Positions 56,301 to 64,000 of a stretch of 64,000 bases of DNA are shown here, piece by piece. Location: the NCBI GenBank assembly GCA_030549495.1, contig JAUIRK010000509.1, positions 432,501-496,500 on the forward strand. Reading direction: 5' to 3'. The stretch comes from Nectonema munidae. Taxonomy: Eukaryota; Nematomorpha; Nectonematoida; Nectonematidae. The notes beneath the pieces were generated by a model, which made no database searches, had not been told where the DNA came from, and saw only the letters and a list, made by a program, of their open reading frames with translations. Position 1 is the first letter of the stretch, and each line of letters starts with the position of its first letter. A program made the translations under genes and the position numbers.

Positions 56301-57363
56301 AATTCACTTGTCTCTTGTAAGTTATGCCAATGCTGACACAGCAGAAGGGAAAAGAGTGAACAAAGTTGGTGGTTCCATCTATGGGATCAACAATCCAAGT
56401 TGGATCATCGCTCCACCCAGGAAAACATGACATTTCTTCTCCGATGTACCTAAAAAAGAGTTAGGAAGTGCGACAACAGCAACAAATCCGATTTATCAAT
56501 ATTTCACACTTGCGCTTGAATTTTGATTTGATTAAATCTTGAAGTGTAAATAGATCAGTTATACGACAAGACTACAAGAGAGACCAAAACACAGAAAAGC
56601 GCTAAAGAGATCTTTAAGAAGTTTACGCAGAAGGAAGCTGGCAGGACCACCCCCCCCCCCCCCCATCCATCCCCAATAATTTTGAATTATCTCAATTTTA
56701 TATCATTTAAAAGACTTGTTTGGCGTGTGAGTAGACTTTTCATATGACTTTTCTTGTTTTATCGCTAAGTGTTACATTTAAATCTACTGTTTTAAATAGT
56801 TTGAAAAGTTAGATAAATTTTTGTAGCACTTTATTGAAATTTGTGTATGCGATTAATGAGAAATCATATGGAGATTTTGAAAAATTGACTTATCTGTCTT
56901 ATGTTTTGATGTTTGACCAAATATTAAGAGGTTGAAAAAATGGTTAGTTATTTAAACGAATTATTATTTATCCGAAATGCCAAACTTTTGCGATGTTACA
57001 AGACACTAGTAAAATGTTTGCAGTAGGGGAATACCATTTTGATTAAAAAAAAAGTTAGAATCTGAAACTCTCTCTGATTTTAAGGCCATTATTAAAAATT
57101 GAAAGAGACATTTGAATTCGTTGAAGTAGCATTGCACTTATTATGGTTGAATATTGCGCCAAGATCTGTAAAAGAGCTTCTAAATTTTTGGGGATCAAAG
57201 TATAAGGCTGAAGGAAAGGAAAGAAATACTTATGGTGAGGATATCTTCTTGCAACTTCACCCATAATGTAACTCTCTATTTCTCTGTCCGACTCCGTAAC
57301 TAAATCCGCAAATGAAAGCTTCGTATCTACCTTCTTTTCCTTTAAAGAAGCTTCTTTTATCAT
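47376..57363 (-). CDS. IMPA1: Inositol monophosphatase (IMPase), partial gene model
   Basis: Five minus-strand exons were found, in transcript order: 57230-57363, 56308-56449, 56141-56249, 49874-49979 and 47376-47592. All phases agree. The enzyme hydrolyses myo-inositol phosphates to inositol, with Mg2+. Exon 1 has [14 protein letters not shown]. Exon 2 has KYIGEE (metal-binding Glu) and [19 protein letters not shown] (the DPIDGTTNF metal/lithium motif). Exon 3 has [15 protein letters not shown], and exon 4 has [12 protein letters not shown]. The last exon has [13 protein letters not shown] and [16 protein letters not shown], the second family signature. An acceptor directly precedes the first ATG, so about 35 N-terminal residues are on an upstream exon not seen. 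The final exon may instead splice out at 47441 (GTATTT) to a missing terminal exon. Intron 3 holds a MULE, a hAT nested in a foldback, and a piggyBac MITE. The symbol denotes the family; the paralogue is not certain. Confidence 0.92.
47640..49870. other. IMPase last intron, mostly unassigned
   Basis: Contains an ATT microsatellite (about 48340-48362) and short frames without known domains, including 49258-49446 (a hydrophobic stretch [20 protein letters not shown]). No element ends were recognised. Confidence 0.4.
48519..48608 (+). CDS. Possible terminal exon of an unknown plus-strand gene
   Basis: After an acceptor (TTTATCAAAGCAG) a 30-codon frame reads [20 protein letters not shown], then QLQMSNLTK and stop. 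It is helix-forming and charged. It lies antisense in the IMPase intron. No upstream partner exon was found, so this may be chance. Confidence 0.2.
   Translation, partial: EIIDDTLIEKLRKKTENLYKQLQMSNLTK
50314..50444. mobile_element. piggyBac-type MITE in the IMPase intron
   Basis: CTCTTTCGTGACCAG at the left faces CTGGCCACGAAAAGG at the right, with TTAA at 50310-50313 and 50445-50448. A palindrome (GTATCACATATGATAC, 50413-50428) sits just inside the right end. 131 bp, non-coding. Confidence 0.82.
50449..51490. other. IMPase intron, unassigned
   Basis: AT-rich except a GC-richer patch at about 50885-51010 with no recognised frame or repeat. Confidence 0.4.
51491..52120. mobile_element. Foldback element split by a hAT insertion
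   Basis: Left arm ATTGCTGACTAGTTTTGGAG...CTTTTTCAAAGCAAA...TATATAAATG (51491-51551) is the inverse of CATTTATATATTTGCTTTGAAAAGGGGGTTTATA (from 51568) joined to CTCCGAAACTAGTCAGCAAAATCAGCAAT (to 52120). The right arm is interrupted by the hAT copy at 51602-52084. Confidence 0.75.
51602..52084. mobile_element. hAT non-autonomous element with perfect 8-bp duplication
   Basis: It begins CAGTGCTGTGGAGTCGGAGT and ends with the near inverse TCTGACTCCACAACCCTG. GTTTATAC flanks both sides (51594-51601 and 52085-52092). 483 bp, with further GGAGTTGGAGTC-type repeats inside. The intact duplication shows it inserted after the surrounding foldback element. Confidence 0.92.
52130..53010. other. IMPase intron, unassigned
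   Basis: Includes a perfect 14-bp palindrome GCGAGTATACTCGC at 52392-52405 within a short GC-rich patch. No coding sequence was recognised. Confidence 0.45.
53276..55240 (+). CDS. FLYWCH zinc-finger / MULE transposase with introns
   Basis: Seven exons join in phase: 53276-53354, 53784-53931, 53981-54370, 54418-54514, 54575-54734, 54786-54946 and 55003-55240. N-terminally [20 protein letters not shown], a Cys and SHNHDK outline a FLYWCH finger lacking some usual aromatic residues. The MULE catalytic core follows: [20 protein letters not shown] (first Asp), [14 protein letters not shown] (second Asp), [16 protein letters not shown] (CxxFH motif) and NNHCEGFHN (Glu). Exon 5 needs a one-base shift after RKIK to continue into [12 protein letters not shown], so the copy is slightly damaged or the base calls are wrong. 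The C-terminus is charged. The upstream boundary could be the acceptor at 53266 rather than the ATG. Its place between long inverted repeats marks it as a transposase, not a host gene. Confidence 0.8.
53490..53632 (+). mobile_element. SINE with family-B tail inside the MULE intron
   Basis: The head has GGCTCGTAAGGCAATGG and TTCCAAGTTCAAGCCTTGCC (box-B-like). The tail GCTTCTGCGCCTTATCAATG, then AAAATACCACACCACCTTT, resembles the tail of 8284-8452. Different head, shared tail. Confidence 0.55.
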
Positions 57364-58160
57364 CTAAACAATAGAATAAATGCGGTATAATTATTTATTT
57401 ATGTGGTATTCTCTAAGGATCAACCCCATAATGATTCACAAGTGTATTTGATCAATTCCTTCCTACTAACTCTTCAAGGATTATGCATGAAAACAGCAGT
57501 AGCAGTCCGTCGACTTCATCTGATTTTAGGGAGATGTTACAAGGCCAAGAAGTACAACGAACTACGCGTAAAAATTGAATCGTTATACGCATTTTAGGTG
57601 TCTAAATCATGTCTTGTGAGCACGGTTTCGGAAGCAGAAAAATTTATGGCTCCGAAACCGGAGCAAAAATATTCTAAGGTGACTCAAACTTTGTCAATTT
57701 TATCTCAAATTTTGAAAATTTAGTTGCTACGCTGCTTGCTACATAACCATGACATACCATACTTTTTGCTAAAAGAAGCTTGTTTATTAAAGGGATTCGT
57801 GCTATCCAAATAAAACAATAAAATTCATTCATAAAACTAGTTGATAAAATAATAATCCCTTGGGTAAGGGAGAGGAGATACCTTTTAAAGTAGCTCAGTG
57901 TATTCAGGAAATAAATCTATTACTATCAACCAAGAATAAAAATGAAAAACAAGATAAACGAGTATATTTTTATCTAAGCAAAATTTATATATGCAAAAGT
58001 GTATTCTCATAGAAGTAAAATTCTGTCTCCTCTTTTTAAGTTTTCACTTTACGATGACCTACTATTTTCACATTTTAAAGTTGGCTCGTTAAAATTTGAG
58101 AGAAATCCTAATAAGCCGGACTAACTTTTGCGATAGTGGCGCAAAAATGTTGCAAAACTG
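57364..58160. other. Upstream of the found IMPase exons
   Basis: The N-terminal IMPase exon was not found here. A plus-strand frame (57397-57597, RRLHLILGRCYKAKKYNELR) looks protein-like but matches no family I know. 57624-57680 is a copy of dispersed repeat C. Confidence 0.4.
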
Positions 58161-58164
58161 TTGC

Positions 58165-58225
58165 ATAGATACTGGATTTCGATAACTCAAGGTCTTGGGT
58201 TCGATCCCACATCAAGAAAAGTAGA
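58165..58225 (+). mobile_element. SINE family B, head fragment
   Basis: TGGATTTCGATAACTCAAGG followed by TCTTGGGTTCGATCCCACAT matches the head of 8284-8452 (inverse). The tail is diverged or absent. Confidence 0.65.
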
Positions 58226-58784
58226 ATTTTCAAATATTTCAGACCCCCGTGAAGAAATTGTGAAACCGTCAGAGATCATAAAAAAATCCAACACACTTAG
58301 AGGCCATGACAGACATTTACACGTTCACAAGCAAAAATACACACTCAGACAGACACAGATTTATACACACTATTGCCTAATATCAAAATGGCATTGGGCT
58401 GTTATTAGCGTTTTGACACAATAACACAAGAACCTTAAAGGCGGGCACTGTTCAAATGAATGAAACTATTAATCCAATAACGATACCACTAGAAACGCAA
58501 ATAACTTTTTTGGTTAGAAGGAAATATTTTTGATGTCGCTTACCTTCAGATATCAAATATTTTTAAGCATTTAAGACTAAATAAAATATTGTGAAAAGAT
58601 AATTCCCCTTTTCACTTCAATGGTTCGCGAGGATAAAGTCTGAAAAAATGAATTTACATTTCATTACTTGTAAAACTTGTTTTTAAAAATTATTATTATT
58701 TTTTAATGATAAAGCCTACTTCTAATTCAAAGAACATTGTAGGGCATTAACTCAACAGCACATCAGTTACATAAAAGAAAAGGA

Positions 58785-59325
58785 AACCGGTAATTTCATC
58801 GTATAGTAAATTCATCGTGATGCAATACATCGTTGGTATTTTCATCGTGCAGCGATTACATCGCGAGATTTATGGATTAACCATTACTTCCTTGCGGTGT
58901 CACAAGATAATCCCACAATTTGCGTGTATATGCTTACATTTTTATAAAATTACTAACTGTATACTACATATTTATTTGTATCTTCATACCTCAAAATGTC
59001 TTTAAGTGCAGGAAGAGCAGCTTTAATATAGACTTATCGTCATTGTCTCTAACTTCCTTGACTTCTTCTCAAATTCTGTGTATATATAAATATCTTTTCA
59101 TAGGATATTTTTTTTATAATAAAACTAAAAAATAATTTAATTGTTCGTAATAAACTTAAAAAAAATTATAAAGGGATATTTACAAAAAAACATTGAGCGT
59201 CAAGCATAAACTTAGTAAGACGATGTAATTACTGCACGATGAAAATACCGACGATGTATTGAATCACGATAAATTTACTATGCGATGAAGTTACCACGAT
59301 GAAATTACGGCGATGAAATTACAGT
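58785..59325. mobile_element. MITE with ~80-bp TTTCATCG-rich inverted repeats
   Basis: GGTAATTTCATCGTATAGTA...CAATACATCGTTGGTATTTT...ACATCG at the left is mirrored at the right (GACGATGTAATTACTGC...GATGAAATTACAGTG). The 8-mer TTTCATCG or its inverse recurs several times in each arm. The centre is AT-rich and non-coding. Superfamily unknown. Confidence 0.78.
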
Positions 59326-59329
59326 GAAC

Positions 59330-59740
59330 CAAAAGAAAAGAATATGAATATTCGAAGAACACTAAAACATAATGAATATTGCTTTGCAAGCGAATATAGA
59401 AAAAAAGCAGTGGGAAAGAGAATTGGAGGAAAAAAAGCAAACCTTTCCACTTTCCTTTGCCAAGTGAATTGCAAGGTCAAACCACTCTTCCAAACACGCC
59501 CCCATCTCAATTCGTGCTTACTTTTGCGTTAGGATGCAACTAAAAATCAACAAAATAAAATCACTATCTTGATTAACATTCTATTGGCTGCAGAAGTGAG
59601 AAAAAAATCATTAATGAATTTCATCGTAGCAAATTAAATATACGCAACTTTCAATAGGTAGAATAGGTTGTGTGAAGACAAAAACTCTTTCCATTAAGGG
59701 CGCATTGGACATTGCTAAAATAAGCAAGAATAACAGCTTA
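59330..59740. other. No recognisable gene
   Basis: Nothing identified; overlapping short frames on both strands without known domains. Confidence 0.45.
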
Positions 59741-59741
59741 G

Positions 59742-59850
59742 GCACGATGGGTCAGCGGCGACCCGCGGAATGAAACCTCTGTTTTGAGGTATATGAAGAT
59801 TCATTCAAAAAAAGGTAACATTTTCAAAAAGGCATCATCCTAATTAAGAA
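59742..59850. mobile_element. Possible piggyBac MITE remnant
   Basis: GGGTCAGCGGCGACCC (59749-59764) is a palindrome of the kind adjacent to piggyBac ends in this window, preceded by TTAGGCACGAT. The following AGATTCATTCAAAAAAAGGT resembles the body of the 50314 copy. Terminal repeats and TTAA are not both visible. Confidence 0.35.
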
Positions 59851-61084
59851 GGTTTACTTTGATATCTTAATTCTTTCTGAGTTATGGCAGATAGGGAAAT
59901 ATTTTTGTCATGAAAGAGTGAAGGTTTTAACTTCTATTCTCTGTAGAGAAAAAAAGGAAGCAGATCTGAATAAAATTTTAGGACTGTGATTCCAACGGTG
60001 ACCCAGACAGATAATATATCTCACTTGGAACCAGGGCGAAGCCAGAGGATTTGTCTACACGGAGCCGGAAGATTAAAAATATGGCTCCAGACAACTTAAA
60101 TGCATAGTTGTTTCGGAAGGATATATAGACAAAATCTGAACTATTTCTATTTTGCCTATAATTTATTCAAATTTTCAACCCTTAAAAAATCTCATCAAGA
60201 TTTTTATTTTTTTTTTAAATATTTTATTCTTCAATTAATTAATCATTAATTATAAAATATTTACTGCTGAGTGTAGGGGTAAGTTGGTAGGGTATCATTT
60301 GTTTTTCATTGACGAAGCAATAGCAATACTCTGTTGAAGCAATACTAGCCTAGGTATAAACAAAATGCCATCGAAAAAAACCAAATGAAAGATTTCTAGT
60401 TTCTGATCCAACTCTTCAATCAACTACTCCAAATCAGTCTACTTATTGAAAAGTGTAGTTATAGATGTATTCAATATTAGTATGAATACCTAATACATTT
60501 TAAAAATATTTAAATTTCTTAGCCATTCTAAAATAATATATTTGTTATATATTACTTCTCACTTTCTATATGTTTTCAAAATAGGGGTTTTTAGGAATAT
60601 AGCAAACTTTAATTAGTAGACGAATGCTTTTATCAGATAAAAATGATAAAAGCTATGTCTTTATCATAAATTATTTACATAAATAAAATAAGCACTAATA
60701 AAAATAGTGAATATATAAAGTTTATGAATATAAGTAAAATGAATGTATGGTGTGAGTGGTGATGACATTTACAAGAAATGGAGACATTTTCTAGTTGAAC
60801 AATGAACCTATACAACAGATGTAAGAGATGATCCAAAAAGAGCTCGAACCTGTTCTAAGAAGATCATCCCGCGAAAGAAAAAGTGTCGAACGTTATAAGC
60901 CCTCTTGGTGAATTATTTCCTACATGGAGTGAATGGCATATTACTACGATTACAAGTACACGTTAATTGTATACACCTTCTGATTGTTAATTGAACCTTC
61001 TATTTGATTAAATTAATTTTCTCTAACTCACATTTTGTAAAATGTAATAAAGATCTTCATGGTTTTACTATTACAGGGCCATTA
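59851..61084. other. Mostly unassigned; repeat C copy near 60030-60110
   Basis: CAGGGCGAAGCCAGAGGATT then TGTCTACACGGAGCCGGAAG belongs to dispersed repeat C (compare 37357-37412). Otherwise AT-rich without recognisable features. Confidence 0.4.
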
Positions 61085-61590
61085 GGTTCCCTAATTCGAG
61101 ATTGAAGGCGCTAACATTCTTAATATTTCAGTATATAGACATGTTCGAGCATATCTTCTTCCTTATGCCGTTAACTTTTCCAGCTTTAAAGGACTTGGTA
61201 AAGTTAATAAAATAACGGAATTAAAAAGCTTGTTTCCGGGAACTAATATCTTCCCTTTCTTAAGTTCGATTAGATTGTTCATATACCAAGTATTATTGAA
61301 GTTACATAAATACTTCTAGCAATAGTTGACAGATCTTTCTAATGATGAGCATATAAGAATGAATCCACTTTATCACGATAAAAAGAAAATACGCGATTGA
61401 CATAAATATTAAAAAGAAGTGAGACTAAAACGAAGCGTTGAGGAACAGCATATGAGAGTTGTCAATAAAACATGTATAGATTTTCCAATCAATTTGCCAC
61501 GAAAAGCATATTTATAGTTTATCAATTTAAAAATATTGTGCAAAACCTTATCAAAGGCATTTTGCTAAAGTGAAAAAAGAGGGTTAGTAC
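61085..61590 (-). pseudogene. LINE reverse transcriptase fragment (Jockey/CR1-like)
   Basis: On the minus strand: NAFDKVLHNIFKLINY (first catalytic Asp region, AFD), then after breaks PQRFVLVSLLFNIYVNRVFS (usual PQGSVLSPLLFNIYIN) and KVDSFLYAHH (usual FLYADD). STIARSIYVTS and a NSVILLTLPSPLKLEKLTA segment follow. The catalytic YADD is lost and several frameshifts are present. It is an old relic, 3' truncated. Confidence 0.75.
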
Positions 61591-61885
61591 TTGCCTTCCA
61601 TAGTCTAAATGAGAAGCCATATGTGGTATCATTTTAAATATTTATGGCCAATTCTTTTCATACATATTCATTATTGTTTTTAAAAATTATGTGGCAATAA
61701 ATATACTTGTCATTTGTGTACTCATCTAAGATAATATATTCATCTGTGTCGAAGCACAGGTGGTAAAGCAAGTTTTTTTGATTTATGTTTTTCATTCTTT
61801 TTAGGTCATTGCTGAACAATGAGTTATATTTACAAGAAGACTGTTTACTTCTATGGGATATGGTACTCTTTTTTTTTAGATACGT

Positions 61886-63780
61886 CAAACCTCGTTGTTC
61901 CGTCAAGGTACGTTTCCTAAAAAATAGACGGATTATCGAGGCTGACGGAACATAGACGCATATATAAATGCCTATTTAATTTTGCCTAAACTATTTGATA
62001 TATTGATTCACCAAATTATTATTAATGTTCTCAAAAATAAGGCAAAAAAGCTTTGATTTAGACTAGAAATTAACAAGATGACTTAAATTTTTTTCATTTA
62101 ATAACATAAAGGGGCTGTTAACGTTGTAAAAAAAGATATCAGGGATAATGTCTCTGTGGAGCAACTTGTCCTAAATTCGAGAAAGCAAGTCAGTTGTGCT
62201 AAAACGTTCAAAAAATGAAGATAGACACCAATAAATATAAAAAAAATATACGTTTTATTTTTTTTATAAAAAAAAGTAGGTAAAGTTGTTTGCTTTGCTT
62301 CTTTAACTTTTTTTTCTTCTAATGTACGCTTTATATTCCAAAGCTTATCAAGATGATCTTTTCCAAAATCAGGATTTTGCTCCATAAAAATGATTAGAGT
62401 AATAAGAGACTTATTTTTCATCCAAGAAACTAATTTTCTTTTCCTCATGAGGATCTTCACTAGAAGAATCGCTAATAGGTTCAAACTCTTTCACAATCTC
62501 AATGATCTCTTCATCATTCAGTAAAGTAGTAACTTCTATATTATCCTCGACATCAACCAATTGGGAAGCAGAAATGTATTCACAAGGAGGATTTTGACAT
62601 TTTTCAGGCAAAAGATCTAAATTACTTTGAAGGTCTTCTAAAGTTGCGAGTGTTGCATGAGTGTTTTGTGTATTTTGTAAGTGCTCGGATGGTAAAATGC
62701 AGGTGTGAGACCAGCAATTAAATATTATAGAAGATGTCACATTGTTCCAAGCTGTCTTTATCATTTCCAAAGCAGATCTTACGGACAAGTTAAGAAGCTC
62801 ATTACTTTCAAGACAAGTTATGAAATGTCTTGTCTGAAGCTTTCTATAATGTGCTTTGAAGCTTTTTATAATTCCAGCATCCATAGGTTGGATATATGTA
62901 GTTGTGTTTGGAGGAAGAAAAATAATGTTAATGTTTGAAAATTCTTTTGTTTTGTGACAAGAGGCATTATCACACAGTAAAGTTATGTTTCTACCACTTA
63001 TTTTCATTTGCTTATTGAGTTTTGTCAGCGAATTTTGAAACAAGATGCCTGTCATCCAGGCTTTTGTGTTATATGAATATTCAACATAAATAGAAGGGTC
63101 AAACTTTTTTCCGAAACAACGAGGTTCACTGTTTCAGCATAAATGGTTGGTCAAACGATCTTTACATTTTTTTGTCCTTTCACTGGAGCTGTTGCTAAAG
63201 TGCTATCAGGTTGAAGTTTATAAAACAACCCCCACTCATCACAGTTATAAATAGAGTAGCTGGATCTAAATTTGCCAGTTTTTCTCGTAACTTTTGACGC
63301 CCTATCTCTACCGCATTTTTATCGGCGCTTTCACTTTCTCCATGCGCCTGACGCTTACTTATTCCATGTCTTTTTTTAAATCGATCCAACCATCCTCGAT
63401 AGTATGAAAAGTTAGTGATTTCTAAACTTTTACTGAAATCCTGAGCTTTTTCTAGTAACATCATGTCCGTTATACAAGCATTTTTTGACGTCATTCCATT
63501 ATTAAACCAAAGCATAAGAGCTTCTTCCAACTTAATATTTTTAGCTGAACGCCCTGAAGTATAGCCTGCTTCGGGGACCCACTTCTTACTATTTCTCAGA
63601 ATATCTCCAATAGTCGTGCGACCAATTATCACACCCCATTTGTTGGAAAAAAAAGTCTGCTATTTCAGTGTGGCTCCCTGCAGATTTTTCCTGTTTATAC
63701 AAGCATATTAAATGTTTTTTTTTCTACTGATAAATCAGTACGTGAGCGTTTTTCTTGTTTTAAAGGAGTCATTCAAAAAG
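61886..63780 (-). pseudogene. Tigger/pogo transposon with decayed transposase
   Basis: From the right on the minus strand: LKQEKRSRTDLSVEKK, IADFFFQQ, TIGDILRNSKKW (N-terminal helix-turn-helix), then SLEITNFSYYRGWLDRFKKR and HGISKRQAHGESESAD (CENP-B-type DNA-binding domain). YNCDEWGLFYKLQPDSTLA (first Asp) follows. After a deletion come YVEYSYNTKAWMTG, ITLLCDNASCHK (second Asp), INIIFLPPNTTTYIQPMDAG (third Asp) and finally LWNIKRTLEEKKVKEAKQTT in another frame. Frameshifts and stops break it, and roughly 25 residues before the second Asp block are missing. At the 3' side, GTCAAACCTCGTTGTTCCG (61887 on) resembles pogo/Tigger termini. No matching end was found near 63.8 kb. Confidence 0.85.
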
Positions 63781-64000
63781 TAATACTAATCTTAAACATA
63801 AAATAAAATAGAGTTTAAAAAAATTCTAAAATACCAAGAAAAACAATAAATCTTGTTTTGAAATAAAAGTTTATCGAATTTTATTTTTATAATAGTCATT
63901 AAGTTGAAACCCTATATGAAAAGAGAAAAAAATATAAAATTAATGACCTACAGTAAACTCCAGGATTATAAAACCCCTTTTCGCAAAAGACCCCATTTAA
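63781..64000. other. Window end; possible pogo terminus at 63951
   Basis: CAGTAAACTCCAGGATTATA preceded by TA (63949-63950) looks like the start of a pogo-type terminal repeat. It does not match the left end at 61886, so it may belong to another element continuing past the window. Confidence 0.35.

Noticed and set aside
56649-56665. Poly-C tract as a regulatory signal
   Set aside because: A lone homopolymer in an IMPase intron; no paired G run or repeat context was found.
57397-57597. Plus-strand frame with RRLHLILGRCYKAKKYNELR
   Set aside because: It is protein-like but has no start context, no recognised family and no partner exon. It is mentioned only in the intergenic entry.

Overview
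The window is eukaryotic, very AT-rich animal DNA. Exons are bounded by GT-AG introns, gene density is low and transposons of many classes are present. The identifiable host genes (a BAG-domain co-chaperone, an inositol monophosphatase and an aminergic GPCR), together with RTE and Jockey/CR1 LINEs, tRNA-derived SINEs and piggyBac, pogo/Tigger, hAT and MULE elements, point to an invertebrate metazoan. An arthropod such as a crustacean is plausible but cannot be proved from the sequence alone. I see no bacterial operon, rRNA gene or CRISPR array.

Layout. 1-1840: little recognisable, one exon-like stretch. 1840-4955: a full-length but decayed piggyBac element with a TTAA duplication and two nested MITEs. 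5-10 kb: SINEs, hAT and piggyBac MITEs and a G-rich tract. 10.4-12.7 kb: a decayed Tigger with a hAT MITE inside it, abutting a ~150-bp tandem array. 13-15 kb: SINEs and a LINE endonuclease fragment. 15.1-20.4 kb: the last two recognisable exons of an aminergic GPCR, with a ZMYM/hAT-type transposon in the intron. 20.6-25.4 kb: RTE LINE pieces, a Tigger tail and an intact orphan ORF. 26.1-29.0 and 39.1-42.4 kb: two opposite copies of a satellite-bearing element that frame the three-exon BAG gene (31,984-38,668). 43-47 kb: hAT and LINE relics. 47.4-57.4 kb: inositol monophosphatase on the minus strand, five exons found. One of its introns carries a FLYWCH/MULE transposon of about 3 kb, and the same intron region also holds a hAT element nested in a foldback and a piggyBac MITE. 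58-64 kb: SINE, MITEs, a LINE RT relic and a second Tigger.

The host genes are functionally unrelated. BAG proteins regulate Hsp70, IMPase makes free inositol, and the GPCR signals for a biogenic amine. What links them here is transposon load: every long intron hosts several elements. The piggyBac-type elements in the window share one architecture: a TTAA duplication, a short CCCTTT-like terminal repeat, then a family-specific palindrome. The paired inverted satellite elements around the BAG gene are the most striking large-scale structure.
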